A stretch of 64,000 nt of DNA from an uncultured Paracoccaceae bacterium (GTDB lineage Bacteria; Pseudomonadota; Alphaproteobacteria; Rhodobacterales; Rhodobacteraceae). Shown piece by piece: positions 1 to 8,714 of this stretch (positions are counted from its first letter, which is position 1; every line of letters begins with the position of its first letter). Made by a program: the position numbers and the translations under genes. Below the pieces are notes generated by a model, which saw only the letters and a list, made by a program, of their open reading frames with translations, had not been told where the DNA came from and searched no databases. The stretch lies in the NCBI GenBank assembly GCA_947499725.1, contig CANMPK010000001.1:682001-746000 (forward strand). Reading direction: 5' to 3'.

Positions 1-428
1 GCGATTGTGCCGCCAAGCTGATGGCGCGCGACCAACTGGGCAAAGATTTCTTCAAACGCGGCATCCCAGAAGACATCACCAAAACCCGCATCGTCACCTA
101 TTCCGCCAATCTGATGGACTTGATGCAGGGCTACGCGCGTATGCGCACCAAAGACGAATTCCGCCCCTTCATCCTGGATCGCGACTCTGTCTGGACGATG
201 GAGCAAGCGCTGGAACGTATGCGCGGCCTCATCGGCTATGCAGGCGCTTGGACCGATATCATCAGCTACCTGCCTGATGGCTGGGGCAACGATCCCAAAA
301 AACGCCGCTCGGCCACCGCTGCCACTTTTGCCGCCAGTTTGGAATTGGCCAAAGAGGGCAAAGTGGAAATCCGTCAATCCGGCACATTCGAACCTATTCA
401 ACTCAGAAGCAAAGAGAGGGGCACATGA
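1..428 (+). CDS. scpA: Segregation and condensation protein A, C-terminal part (cut by window edge)
   Basis: The reading frame is open from base 3 and ends at the TGA at 426-428, giving about 141 C-terminal residues. The text QLGKDFFKRG followed by a helical, basic region matches the C-terminal half of kleisin ScpA, which bridges SMC heads and recruits ScpB for chromosome condensation and segregation. The stop overlaps the start of scpB in an ATGA, so the two are probably translationally coupled, as expected for partners in one complex. The start lies outside the window. Identification rests on the family-like C-terminus plus the scpB neighbour. Confidence 0.88.
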   Translation, partial: DCAAKLMARDQLGKDFFKRGIPEDITKTRIVTYSANLMDLMQGYARMRTKDEFRPFILDRDSVWTMEQALERMRGLIGYAGAWTDIISYLPDGWGNDPKKRRSATAATFAASLELAKEGKVEIRQSGTFEPIQLRSKERGT

Positions 429-1111
429 GCGAAGAGACCCTTCCCGAAGACACAGACACACCAGAGGCACCTCAAGAAGAAAGCCTCTTCGAAGCGCCGC
501 CCATGGGCGAACAAGAACGTATGGTCGAGGCGCTGCTCTTTGCCTCTGCCGAGCCTTTGACGGTCAAAGAACTCAATGGCCGCATGCCCCATGGCGCGGA
601 TGCTGCCGAGGCGATTGTGCATCTGCGCAAACGCTACGAAGGGCGCGGCGTGCGCGTGAATAAGGTTGGCGACGCTTGGGCCATCCGCACCGCCCCCGAC
701 CTTGGTTTTTTGATGCAAAAAGAACAGGTTGAGACGCGTAAGTTATCGCGCGCCGCCATCGAAACCTTGGCCATTATCGCCTATCACCAGCCAGTGACAC
801 GCGCCGAAATCGAAGAAATCCGCGGTGTTTCCGTGTCGCGCGGAACGGTCGACCAACTGCTCGATATGGAATGGATCCGCTTTGGCCGCCGCAAGATGAC
901 GCCAGGCCGTCCGGTCACTTTTGTGGTCACCCAACAATTCCTCGATCACTTCGCCCTAGAAAGCGCCCGCGATCTTCCAGGCCTAAAAGAGCTGCGCGCG
1001 GCCGGCCTACTGGAAAACCGCCTGCCACCAGGCGCAATGCCAACGGTCAGCGAAGACGAAGATCTGCAAGAAGAAACCAACGAAGGCCAGTCCGAGCTTT
1101 TCGAAGACTAA
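425..1111 (+). CDS. scpB: Segregation and condensation protein B
   Basis: This 228-residue protein carries the ScpB hallmark LSRAAIETLAIIAYHQPVTR (about residues 102-121) followed by EIEEIRGVSVSRGTVDQLL. It is built of two winged-helix domains with an acidic N-terminal tail (TLPEDTDTPEAP) and an acidic C-terminal tail. ScpB dimerises and binds ScpA to regulate the SMC ring in the cytoplasm. It starts with ATG inside the scpA stop codon (4-base overlap), so both come from one mRNA. Length is normal for the family, and nothing is odd apart from the acidic tails, which are common in alphaproteobacteria. Confidence 0.95.
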   Translation: MSEETLPEDTDTPEAPQEESLFEAPPMGEQERMVEALLFASAEPLTVKELNGRMPHGADAAEAIVHLRKRYEGRGVRVNKVGDAWAIRTAPDLGFLMQKEQVETRKLSRAAIETLAIIAYHQPVTRAEIEEIRGVSVSRGTVDQLLDMEWIRFGRRKMTPGRPVTFVVTQQFLDHFALESARDLPGLKELRAAGLLENRLPPGAMPTVSEDEDLQEETNEGQSELFED

Positions 1112-1183
1112 ACGCCATTTTTTCGGCGCATTCTTAAGGTAAAAGCCACCAAACCCGCGAGAGGTCTCGCGAAGGAGGGTACG

Positions 1184-1363
1184 ATGAATATGAATCGTCT
1201 GATCAATATGGTGATCCGCCAAGTGGTCCGTCAGGTCGTGAACCGTGGCGTGAAAGCTGGCGCGCAAAAGATCGCAGAAAAAGGGGACCGTCCGGCCCCC
1301 CAGCAAGATGCAAAACGCGCAGGCCAAGCCATGAAAGTGCTGCGCCGCGTCTCACGCTTCTGA
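1184..1363 (+). CDS. Small basic protein of unknown function (59 aa)
   Basis: An ATG at 1184 is preceded by a strong ribosome-binding site (GAAGGAGG at 1171-1178) and opens a 59-codon frame ending in TGA at 1361-1363. The product begins MNMNRLINMVIRQVVRQVVN and is rich in Arg, Lys and Val/Ile. The first 20 residues could form an amphipathic helix; no cysteines or transmembrane segment are seen. It lies 72 bases after scpB on the same strand and ends one base before the convergent MFS gene. The good ribosome-binding site and coding-like codon use support a real gene. I do not recognise a function; similar short proteins beside scpB are, as far as I recall, annotated as hypothetical in Rhodobacteraceae. 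Confidence 0.7.
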   Translation: MNMNRLINMVIRQVVRQVVNRGVKAGAQKIAEKGDRPAPQQDAKRAGQAMKVLRRVSRF

Positions 1364-1364
1364 T

Positions 1365-2504
1365 CTAAGCCAGCTTTTGTGGCGCTGGACGGCGCCACAG
1401 GATCGCTTCGCCCATGCCCGCCACGGCAAGGGCCGCGGACACCAAAAGGCACATCATAAGCCCCTGCGCTTCAAACAGCGGGCGATAGGCGATGGTGGAC
1501 ACAAAGACCATCAAATACATCACAAATGAATTCAGCCCCAAGATCGCCCCGCGTTTGCTCGGGTCAATCATGCCAAGCCGCCCCACGGTAACCGTTAGCC
1601 CCATATGCTGAAACGCGCCCCAGCCAGCCATCGACAGCATCAACACATAGTAATGCTGCACAATGCCGGCCATCCCGACGTAATACACGGCTAAGCCCGC
1701 AAAGAGCCCAATCAAAGCCCGCCGCGCGCCAATGCGATCCACAAACGGGTCCAGCAACATCGAGGCGGCAAACCCAAGCCCATAGCTTAGCGTCAGCAAG
1801 CCGCCTGCGCTCACCGGATAACCCAGCTCTTCGACCAGATGCGCGCCCAGATAGTTGTAGGCGCCGTAAAACCCCATGCCCAACATGCCCACAGAAAACA
1901 GCCCCGGCAAAACGCCAGAAATACGAAACGCCCCAATCGGCGAAGTAAACCGTCCAGATTTTGGCGCTGGGGGCAGGGACCAGATCAAAAGCAGCGCCAA
2001 GATCAAAAACAGACTGCCTGATAGAACCACATAGACCATGCGCCAGCCAAACAGATCAGTGATATAGGCGCTCATGGTCACGCCGCCGATCATCGACAAT
2101 GTCCAACCCGTCAACACCTTGCCTAAGGTCTGCGCTTCTCGTCCTTTTGGGGCCACAACCGATGCCATGCCGTAAATCGCTGGGATCGCCATGCCCGCGC
2201 CAATGCCAGCAACACCTTGCACAACAATCAACACCCCAAGGCTCGGCGCCATAGCACTCGCCGCCAAAGCAGTCGCGATGATCATCAACGCATAACGCAA
2301 CACCACATCGGCCCCAAACTTATCCGTCAATGGCGCCAAACACAGCGCAGAAAGCGCCACACCCGCCCCATAAACCGCCGCCGCGCTCATCACAGCGGGC
2401 GCGCCAGACACGCCCAGATCAATCGCCACAGCCGCTGCAATAGGCGACAGCGCCAAAGAGTTCGCGCCAACCAGTCCAATCAACAGAATATGAACAAGGA
2501 TCAT
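1365..2504 (-). CDS. Major facilitator superfamily transporter
   Basis: This 379-residue, very hydrophobic protein has about 12 predicted membrane helices. The motif-A-like loop LAPLTDKFGADVVLRYAL (about residues 57-74) and the pseudo-repeat DPFVDRIGARRALIGL at the start of the second half are typical of MFS proton-driven transporters, most like the drug/sugar efflux branch. The substrate cannot be read from the sequence. It starts at an ATG and is divergent from the Lrp-type regulator at 2582, with 77 bases between, so that regulator is a plausible controller. An amino-acid or metabolite exporter is a reasonable but unproven guess. Confidence 0.9.
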   Translation of the reverse strand: MILVHILLIGLVGANSLALSPIAAAVAIDLGVSGAPAVMSAAAVYGAGVALSALCLAPLTDKFGADVVLRYALMIIATALAASAMAPSLGVLIVVQGVAGIGAGMAIPAIYGMASVVAPKGREAQTLGKVLTGWTLSMIGGVTMSAYITDLFGWRMVYVVLSGSLFLILALLLIWSLPPAPKSGRFTSPIGAFRISGVLPGLFSVGMLGMGFYGAYNYLGAHLVEELGYPVSAGGLLTLSYGLGFAASMLLDPFVDRIGARRALIGLFAGLAVYYVGMAGIVQHYYVLMLSMAGWGAFQHMGLTVTVGRLGMIDPSKRGAILGLNSFVMYLMVFVSTIAYRPLFEAQGLMMCLLVSAALAVAGMGEAILWRRPAPQKLA

Positions 2505-2581
2505 CTACTAGCCTTCACAGGTGAATTTTCTTAGGGTATCTCAGCTATCAGCCGATCCTCATTCAGTAAAAGAGAATAAAC

Positions 2582-3112
2582 ATGGCCGAAAAAGAAACAG
2601 ATAAAATTCGGAAAACAGCCCTTCAGGGCAAGCCAATCGATGACTTGGACCGAAAAATATTAGGTATCTTGGCCAACGATGCGACTGTCAGCTATGCAGA
2701 GATGGCCAAAACCGTCGGCCTCTCTGCACCAGCGATTCACGAAAGGGTTAAACGCCTGCGCACCTCCGGCGTGATCAAACGCACCATCGCTGAACTGGAT
2801 GGCCCGGCCACCGACAAACCGTTTCTGGCCTTCGTCCATGTCGAGGCTGCGGGCTGGGGCAAAACCACGGGTCTCATTGAAATCGGCAAACTGCCTGAAG
2901 TGGAAGAAATCCATTCGGTCACCGGCGACACCGGCATCATCCTAAAAGTCCGCATGCGCAGCACCGAGGCTGTCGAAGGCTTTTTATGGAGGCTCTACGA
3001 CATCAAAGGCGTCAGGGGCACGCGCACCTATGTTGTGCTCAACACGCACCTAGAACGCGGCGTACAGGCAGAGTTCACACCAGAGTTAGAAGAGGGGGAT
3101 CACTTGAAGTGA
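2582..3112 (+). CDS. Lrp/AsnC family transcriptional regulator
   Basis: This 176-residue protein has an N-terminal AsnC-type helix-turn-helix (IDDLDRKILGILANDATVSY through IHERVKRLRTSGVIKR, about residues 19-63). A RAM/effector-binding domain follows (EEIHSVTGDTGIILKVRM). Lrp-family proteins sense amino acids and act as dimers or octamers on nearby promoters. An extra roughly 18-residue basic N-terminus precedes the usual IDDLDRKIL start; the ATG at 2582 is the likely start. It is divergent from the MFS exporter, the usual arrangement for a local regulator of amino-acid export. Effector and targets are not identified. Confidence 0.93.
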   Translation: MAEKETDKIRKTALQGKPIDDLDRKILGILANDATVSYAEMAKTVGLSAPAIHERVKRLRTSGVIKRTIAELDGPATDKPFLAFVHVEAAGWGKTTGLIEIGKLPEVEEIHSVTGDTGIILKVRMRSTEAVEGFLWRLYDIKGVRGTRTYVVLNTHLERGVQAEFTPELEEGDHLK

Positions 3113-3128
3113 TCCCAATGGGCCTGCT

Positions 3129-4205
3129 TTAGACGGCCTTAAAATGCTTAGACAGCTTCAGCCCTTGGCCTTGATAGTTAGATGCAATCCCCGCGCCATA
3201 CAGCTGCACTGGCAGCTCTGCCATCTTCTCATAGACTAAACGACCCACAACCTGACCATGCTCCAGAACAAACGGCGCCTCATGGCAGCGCACTTCCAGA
3301 ACGCCGCGTGAACCCGCACCGCCTGCATCCGCAAAGCCAAAGCCCGGGTCAAAGAAACCGGCGTAATGCACGCGGAATTCACCCACCATGGCCAAATACG
3401 GCGCCATCTCAGCGGCATATTGCGGCGGGATGGTCACAGCCTCTTGGCTCACCAGAATATAAAACGCACCTGGGTCCAGAATGATCTGACCATCTTTGCT
3501 ACGCACTTCTTCCCAGTATTCGGCGGGGTCATATTCGCCAATGCGATCCAGATCGATCACACCCGTGTGGGGCTTAGCGCGATAGCCCACCAGATCACCG
3601 TCTTGCGGACGCAAATCAACAGAGAAACCCAAACCGTCATCAATCACAGCATCGCCATCCACCAAAGGGGTCTCGCGATGCACGGCGGTCAGTTCTGAAT
3701 CGCTCAGCACGCTTTGGCCCTGACGGAAGCGAATTTGGTTCAAACGCATGCCCGGACGCACCAGAACCGAGAAAGACCGCGGGCAAATCTCAGCATAAAG
3801 GGGGCCATGATAGCCCGCCGAGATACGATCAAATTCTGTGCCGCCATCGGTGATGGCGCGGGTCAGCAGATCCAAACGGCCGGTAGAGCTTTTGGCATTT
3901 GCTACCGCATTCACATCCGGTTGCAGCACAAGGCTTTCCATCAAAGGCACAACGTATACGCAGCCCTTTTCCAGCACCGCGCCGTCGGTCAAATCGATGC
4001 GGTGCATCTCGAATTCTGCCAAACGCTCCGCAACAGAATTGCCTTCGCCCGCCAAAAACGACGCGCGCACGCGGTAAGCCACTGTGCCCAGACGCAGATC
4101 AAGGCTCGCCGGCTGCACTTGGCCTTCAACCACGGGGCTGTCTGGCACAATCGCACCAGATTTCAACATGGTTTCAATGGTTTGGCTTGGCAGTACACCG
4201 GTCAT
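3129..4205 (-). CDS. dcd: dCTP deaminase, long two-domain form
   Basis: This 358-residue protein starts MTGVLPSQTIETMLKSGAIV and carries VQPASLDLRLGTVAYRVR near residue 31. A second related domain follows, including FFDPGFGFADAGGAGSRG (about residues 283-300). It is about twice the length of E. coli Dcd (193 aa) and fits the long alphaproteobacterial 2'-deoxycytidine 5'-triphosphate deaminase. It converts dCTP to dUTP for thymidylate synthesis in the cytoplasm. The ribosome-binding site GAGGAAA precedes the ATG. It is transcribed toward the convergent Lrp gene and lies just downstream of tRNA-Pro on the same strand. Confidence 0.93.
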   Translation of the reverse strand: MTGVLPSQTIETMLKSGAIVPDSPVVEGQVQPASLDLRLGTVAYRVRASFLAGEGNSVAERLAEFEMHRIDLTDGAVLEKGCVYVVPLMESLVLQPDVNAVANAKSSTGRLDLLTRAITDGGTEFDRISAGYHGPLYAEICPRSFSVLVRPGMRLNQIRFRQGQSVLSDSELTAVHRETPLVDGDAVIDDGLGFSVDLRPQDGDLVGYRAKPHTGVIDLDRIGEYDPAEYWEEVRSKDGQIILDPGAFYILVSQEAVTIPPQYAAEMAPYLAMVGEFRVHYAGFFDPGFGFADAGGAGSRGVLEVRCHEAPFVLEHGQVVGRLVYEKMAELPVQLYGAGIASNYQGQGLKLSKHFKAV

Positions 4206-4265
4206 ATCGTTTCCTCAAAACCCTGCGGTCAGGGCTGCTTCGTTGCCCATAAGGGCCAGTAAATA

Positions 4266-4301
4266 CACAAAACGCCCGAGCGCATCAGCGCACAGGCGTT
4301 T
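4266..4301 (-). terminator. Probable terminator after tRNA-Pro
   Basis: Read on the minus strand, a stem AAACGCC/GGCGTTT encloses an inner GCGC-TGAT-GCGC hairpin and is followed by TTTTGTGT. It sits between the tRNA 3' end (4307) and dcd, so it probably ends the tRNA transcript and separates it from dcd. Confidence 0.55.
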
Positions 4302-4306
4302 GAATT

Positions 4307-4383
4307 TGGTCGGGCTAGCAGGACTTGAACCTGCGACCTTCCGTCCCCCAGACGGACGCGCTACCAGGCTGCGCTATAGCCCG
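4307..4383 (-). tRNA. tRNA-Pro, anticodon GGG
   Basis: A 77-nt cloverleaf reads on the minus strand from CGGGCTATAGCGCAG to CTAGCCCGACCA. The acceptor arms CGGGCTA and TAGCCCG pair. The anticodon stem TCCGT/ACGGA holds the loop CTGGGGG, giving anticodon GGG. The T arm contains GGTTCAAGTCC, and CCA is genome-encoded. It reads proline codons CCC and CCT. No integrase or attachment-site duplication is seen next to it. Confidence 0.96.
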
Positions 4384-4445
4384 ACGATAGCCACGTTCAT
4401 ACCCGATTGGGGCGCGGGGGCAAGTCCCTAAATCCAAAACTTCGT

Positions 4446-5204
4446 TCACCCCAGATGGGCTTCATTTGATTTTGCACGGATCGCCTTAAGCGCTGAAACA
4501 GCTTGTGCAACAGCAGGCTTATCGCGCGCAGGAATATGATCAATCTCGATCAACCGGGCGATCAATTTGCGACGGATACGCCATGCGCCATTCTCAGGCG
4601 TATTTGGCTTCGTTGGCGTTGCCAATTTCACATCTGTTGCCGGTGCATCTGTTTCATTCGCAGGGGCAATGTCCTCCAGCGCTTCGTCCGCCTCATCCTC
4701 AACGTCCAATGAGGAATCTGCCTCAGCCTCTGCAGCCACGGCCTCTGCAACCGTTGCTTCGATGTCATCTGCAACATCTTCGCTTGGCTGTTGGGCCTCA
4801 GTTTCCACTAGGCCCACAGATGTTTCTTTGTCTTCAGGTGTGTTTTCCGCTGCAATAGACGGCTCTGGGGCAGGTGGCGCAGGCTGCGTTTCGACAGAGG
4901 CCGCCGCAACGGTGTCGTCTGGTTCATCATCCAAAGCACGCGATAGGGCACTGATTTCCTTCACGCCTTTTTCGCGCAAAAGTTTCTGTACGCCTTTGAT
5001 GGTCATCCCATCGTCATGCAGCAAAGATTTGATTCCACCCAGCAAAAGCATATCAACTGGGCGATAATACCGACGACCACCCGCACGCTTTACAGGGCGC
5101 ACTTGCGTGAACTTACTTTCCCAAAACCGCAGTACATGGGGTTGAGTGTCAAGCCACTCAGCCACTTCGCTGATGGTGCGAAACGCGTCCTTGGATTTGG
5201 GCAT
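4446..5204 (-). CDS. MerR family transcriptional regulator with acidic linker
   Basis: This 252-residue protein has an N-terminal MerR winged helix-turn-helix ([20 protein letters not shown], then [20 protein letters not shown], residues 8-66). It continues into a long Glu/Ala/Asp-rich, probably disordered region (about 100-200) and a conserved basic tail ([19 protein letters not shown]) at the C-terminus. No metal-binding cysteines are present, so it is not a classical metal sensor. It is the last gene of the plsX-fabH-ihfA cluster, 11 bases after ihfA. This regulator-after-ihfA arrangement is conserved in alphaproteobacteria; target genes are unknown. Confidence 0.92.
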   Translation of the reverse strand: MPKSKDAFRTISEVAEWLDTQPHVLRFWESKFTQVRPVKRAGGRRYYRPVDMLLLGGIKSLLHDDGMTIKGVQKLLREKGVKEISALSRALDDEPDDTVAAASVETQPAPPAPEPSIAAENTPEDKETSVGLVETEAQQPSEDVADDIEATVAEAVAAEAEADSSLDVEDEADEALEDIAPANETDAPATDVKLATPTKPNTPENGAWRIRRKLIARLIEIDHIPARDKPAVAQAVSALKAIRAKSNEAHLG

Positions 5205-5215
5205 AGCCGTTTGCC

Positions 5216-5518
5216 TTACTTCTTATTGCCGTCTGCGACGCGATCTTTCATCAGATGCGACGGGCGGAAGGTCAGAACACGGCGTGGATTAATAGGCACT
5301 TCTTGACCTGTCTTCGGGTTACGGCCCACACGTGCAGCTTTCTCGCGAACGCTGAATGTCCCGAAAGAGGAAATCTTGACCTGTTCACCACGCACAAGCG
5401 CGTCAGACATATGTTCCAGAACGCTTTCAACAAGCTGCGCTGAATCATTTCGAGATAGACCAACCTCACGGAAAACCGCTTCGCTCAGATCCATTCTGGT
5501 CAATGTTTTATCTGACAT
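5216..5518 (-). CDS. ihfA: Integration host factor, alpha subunit
   Basis: This 100-residue protein of the HU/IHF fold starts [20 protein letters not shown]. It contains the core [14 protein letters not shown] and the DNA-contacting arm [12 protein letters not shown], where the Pro inserts between bases at the bend. With IhfB it bends DNA sharply and organises the nucleoid, recombination and sigma-54 promoters. The length is normal. It lies 113 bases downstream of fabH and 11 bases upstream of the MerR gene; the gap after fabH may contain its own promoter. Confidence 0.97.
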   Translation of the reverse strand: MSDKTLTRMDLSEAVFREVGLSRNDSAQLVESVLEHMSDALVRGEQVKISSFGTFSVREKAARVGRNPKTGQEVPINPRRVLTFRPSHLMKDRVADGNKK

Positions 5519-5631
5519 TGTCTTTCCCCCTGAAAAAGTTTCATTAACTTTAGAGGGAAGAATTTTTCCGAGTCAATATGTACTGCGTAAAATCAAGGGT
5601 TTACCGCGCTTTCTTGCGCGTCTTTTCCCAA

Positions 5632-6603
5632 TTACCAGCGCAGAACGACTGAACCCCAAGCCAAACCGCCGCCAATCGCCTCGGTGACAATCATGTCACC
5701 TTCTTTGATTTGGCCGTTCGCTTTGCCCACAGAAAGGGCCAATGGGATGCTTGCAGCAGAGGTATTGCCGTGGTCCTGAACGGTCACAACAACGCGCTCC
5801 ATCGGGATATTCATCTTTTTGGCAGTGCCTTTGATGATACGGATATTGGCCTGATGCGGCACGATCCAATCCACTTCGTCAGCCGTGATGCCAACTTTCG
5901 CCATCGAGGTGTCTGCCGTCTTGGCCAGTTTTTCGACCGCGTGACGGAACACTTCTTTGCCCTGCATACGCAGATAACCCGTTGTCTGGCTGGAAACACC
6001 ACCATCCACATATAGGATGTCTTTGTGACGACCGTCAGAATTCAGATCAGTCGCAAGAATACCGCGATCAGATTTATCGCCTTTGCCGTCTTCAGCTTCC
6101 AGAACCAGCGCGCCTGCGCCATCGCCAAACAGCACACAGGTCGCGCGATCTTCCCAGTCCATGATCCGCGAGAACGTCTCTGCGCCAATCACCAGCGCGC
6201 GTTTCGCCTGACCAGACACGATCAAAGCATTGGCATTGGTCAAAGCAAACACAAAACCCGCACAAACCGCTTGCACATCAAAGGCAAAGCCCTTGGTCAT
6301 GCCCAACTGCGCTTGCACCATCGTGGCTGCAGAAGGGAAGGTCAGATCCGCGGTAGAAGTCGCAACAATGATTGCATCAATGTCATCAGCTTCGAGGCCG
6401 GCATCCGCCAATGCAGCTTTCGCAGCTTTGGTGGCCAAATGAGATGTATTTTCGCCTTCGGCTGCGAAATGACGACGCTCGATACCCGAGCGGGATTTGA
6501 TCCACTCATCCGAAGTATCCAGCGTTTGTTCAAATTCCGCATTGGGGACAATGCGTTCAGGCAGGTAGTGCCCAACACCTTTGACGACTGCGCGAAGGGT
6601 CAT
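5632..6603 (-). CDS. fabH: 3-oxoacyl-ACP synthase III
   Basis: This 323-residue ketosynthase III starts fatty-acid elongation by condensing acetyl-CoA with malonyl-ACP. The catalytic triad is visible: Cys114 in FDVQAVCAGFVFAL, His in IVPHQANIRI (about 250) and Asn in HGNTSAASIP (about 280). The length matches the family. It follows plsX by 6 bases, so the two are co-transcribed and link fatty-acid initiation to phospholipid synthesis. The start ATG fits the usual N-terminus MTLRAVVKGVGHYLP. Confidence 0.97.
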   Translation of the reverse strand: MTLRAVVKGVGHYLPERIVPNAEFEQTLDTSDEWIKSRSGIERRHFAAEGENTSHLATKAAKAALADAGLEADDIDAIIVATSTADLTFPSAATMVQAQLGMTKGFAFDVQAVCAGFVFALTNANALIVSGQAKRALVIGAETFSRIMDWEDRATCVLFGDGAGALVLEAEDGKGDKSDRGILATDLNSDGRHKDILYVDGGVSSQTTGYLRMQGKEVFRHAVEKLAKTADTSMAKVGITADEVDWIVPHQANIRIIKGTAKKMNIPMERVVVTVQDHGNTSAASIPLALSVGKANGQIKEGDMIVTEAIGGGLAWGSVVLRW

Positions 6604-6609
6604 ATTAAA

Positions 6610-7707
6610 TTATCCGTTTTTATCCCCGAAAGTTTCGGCATCCTGCTGCAGTTGCACAGCGGATGCAACCCGAGCAGCAAGTTTTTCTGAGAAACCAGAT
6701 TGGGACAGTTTGGTGGCCAATTTCACTGCGGCTGCAATGCCCGTTGCATCAGAGCTTCCGTGCGATTTCACCACAGTGCCATTCAGGCCCAAGAATACGC
6801 CACCGTTCACACGGCGTGGATCGATGCGTTTATTCAAGCGGCGCAGGGATGTATAAGCCAGAACCGCGGCCAAGCGTGACAATGGCGAGAATTTAAAGGC
6901 TTCGCGCAAAAGGCTACCAATCAAACTCGCGGTGCCTTCGCCGGTTTTCAGCGCAATATTGCCGGTGAAACCATCGGTGACAATCACGTCAGCCACATCA
7001 CCAGGAATATCGCCACCTTCCACAAAGCCCACAAACTCGAAATTCGCAGCGTCAGCATTGCGGCTGATCAGCTCATGCGCGGCTTTCAGCTCTGCGCGGC
7101 CTTTATGCTCTTCAGTGCCAACATTCAGCAAGCCGATACGCGGGCGCTCCAGCTCCATGCCGTTGCGTGCATAGGATGCACCCATCAAAGCATATTGCAT
7201 CAAATCGTTTTCATCGGCGCGAATATCAGCGCCCACATCCAGCATGATGTTAAAGCCCTGCGCGCTGCGCGACGGCCATAGAATGGCAATGGCAGGGCGA
7301 TTCACACCTGGCAGTTTGCGTAGGCGTACAACCGATAGCATCATCAACGCGCCCGTGTTGCCACAAGACACACAAACATCAGCCTCGCCATTGCGAACAG
7401 ATTCGACGGCAGACCACATGCTGGTGGATTTGCCCGTGCGCATCACTTGGCTCGGCTTGTCATCCATCGACACCACGCCTTCCGCATTGCGGAATTCAAC
7501 GCGGCCAGCCAAGGCCTTTTTGCGTGCAACAAGCTTTTTGAGAAGAGGGAGGGGGCCGTGAAGAATAAACTCAATATCTGGGTTTTTCTTAGCCGAACGC
7601 GAAATGCCGGCAACTACGGCTGCCGGCCCTCTGTCGCCACCCATGGCGTCTACGGAAATAACGGTGCGCCCTGCACCCGTTTCGGCGGTGTCGCTCATAA
7701 CGGTCAT
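6610..7707 (-). CDS. plsX: Phosphate acyltransferase PlsX
   Basis: This 365-residue protein contains the PlsX signature VISVDAMGGDRGPAAVVAG near its N-terminus, SCGNTGALMML and VTDGFTGNIALKTGEG. It makes acyl-phosphate from acyl-ACP, the donor for PlsY, and is a peripheral membrane enzyme. It sits between rpmF (21 bases upstream) and fabH, the widely conserved rpmF-plsX-fabH order. The start could be the ATG at 7707 or the in-frame ATG at 7698 (MSDTAETG). Neither has a strong ribosome-binding site, so the first is kept. Confidence 0.96.
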   Translation of the reverse strand: MTVMSDTAETGAGRTVISVDAMGGDRGPAAVVAGISRSAKKNPDIEFILHGPLPLLKKLVARKKALAGRVEFRNAEGVVSMDDKPSQVMRTGKSTSMWSAVESVRNGEADVCVSCGNTGALMMLSVVRLRKLPGVNRPAIAILWPSRSAQGFNIMLDVGADIRADENDLMQYALMGASYARNGMELERPRIGLLNVGTEEHKGRAELKAAHELISRNADAANFEFVGFVEGGDIPGDVADVIVTDGFTGNIALKTGEGTASLIGSLLREAFKFSPLSRLAAVLAYTSLRRLNKRIDPRRVNGGVFLGLNGTVVKSHGSSDATGIAAAVKLATKLSQSGFSEKLAARVASAVQLQQDAETFGDKNG

Positions 7708-7728
7708 GCGGGCGCAATCCGATCCGAT

Positions 7729-7935
7729 TTATGCTGCGTCTTCGTCCAGATCGACTTCGTCAGCCATCGCAACAACCTCACGGTCGGCGTAGTGGCCGCA
7801 AGACGGGCATACGTGGTGTGGGCGCTTCAGCTCACCACAGTTTGGGCATTCATTTGGGTTGCCTGCAACCAGCGCGTCATGTGCACGGCGATTGTTGCGG
7901 CGCGATTTCGATACTTTGTTCTGCTGGACAGCCAT
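7729..7935 (-). CDS. rpmF: 50S ribosomal protein L32
   Basis: This 68-residue basic protein starts [20 protein letters not shown], the classic L32 N-terminus. It keeps both zinc-knuckle cysteine pairs (ECPNCGE and CPSCGHY, about residues 29-47), so it is the Zn-binding C+ form. The acidic C-terminal tail [10 protein letters not shown] is longer than in E. coli. It belongs to the large ribosomal subunit. It lies between the DUF177 gene and plsX, as in most proteobacteria. Confidence 0.97.
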   Translation of the reverse strand: MAVQQNKVSKSRRNNRRAHDALVAGNPNECPNCGELKRPHHVCPSCGHYADREVVAMADEVDLDEDAA

Positions 7936-8073
7936 TGTCGCAACCTTTGATTACTGGGGCATTATGCCCGATTTCTACTGCGTTCCGAGGCTTTACGCGC
8001 ATCACGCGGCCAAGTCCAACGCTAAATTTCGATGAGCGCGCGAAAATAGTCAGAAATTCGCACAGCGCAAGCC

Positions 8074-8628
8074 CTATTCTTCGTCATTATTCGACAATTT
8101 ATCACGCAGTGCGGCTAAACCCGCAAATGGGCGTGCATCTTCGTCTGTCATCGCCTTTTTTCCGGGCTCTGTATAGGCTGTTTCTGACAATTCAGCGTTA
8201 TCAGCGCGCGGGTATTGCGGCAAAGCCAGTGCAAGACCTTCCTGCAAGATAGACATAACGTCGATTTCCTCACCCATAGGCTCGGTATTTTCTTCGTCTG
8301 TCATCTCAAACTCTTCAACATCTGGTGCTTCGTAGTCTTTCGTAAACAGAATCGTGACATCCGTATCCACACGCGTGGTCACCGGCTCAAGTGACACGAC
8401 ACAGGATTGCACCACAGTCGCGCCCAGATCACCCGTTACTTTGAAGTCACGCTTGCCAGCGGCAGCAATTTGCCCCTCAAAGCGTAATTTGCGCAAATCC
8501 ACCAAATCTAAGGCTGCAGCGATCTCTTTCAGCGCTGAAGAATCAGGTTCAATCTTGAAGCGTGTTGGCCGATTCTGCGAAAGATCCGCGACGCGATACG
8601 TAAAATCAGACGTTTGTTTGCCTGTCAT
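8074..8628 (-). CDS. DUF177 (YceD family) protein
   Basis: This 184-residue protein has the family motif VVQSCVVSLEPVTTRVDTDV (about 83-102) and an acidic region (EEFEMTDEENTEPMGEE). In E. coli the YceD homologue is encoded just upstream of rpmF, and in plants related DUF177 proteins are linked to 23S rRNA maturation, so a role in large-subunit assembly is likely but not shown here. It is the first gene of the minus-strand cluster leading to rpmF, with 138 bases between them. It is divergent from the BamE-like gene, with 86 bases between starts. Confidence 0.9.
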   Translation of the reverse strand: MTGKQTSDFTYRVADLSQNRPTRFKIEPDSSALKEIAAALDLVDLRKLRFEGQIAAAGKRDFKVTGDLGATVVQSCVVSLEPVTTRVDTDVTILFTKDYEAPDVEEFEMTDEENTEPMGEEIDVMSILQEGLALALPQYPRADNAELSETAYTEPGKKAMTDEDARPFAGLAALRDKLSNNDEE

Positions 8629-8714
8629 TGTGCAATTTGCCTTCCATTCTTGAACCTGCGGCGTTCATTTTGTAAGCCGTTAAAAGGCAATACAAGCCAA
8701 AGCAAGGGGCAGGG

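Noticed and set aside
4084-4431. Open frame reading LAGLEPATFRPPDGRATRLR on the plus strand
   Set aside because: This peptide is the antisense translation of tRNA-Pro, a well-known spurious annotation; the frame also overlaps dcd antisense.
4266-4445. Genomic island at tRNA-Pro
   Set aside because: No integrase, direct repeat of the tRNA end, or composition change was seen on either side.
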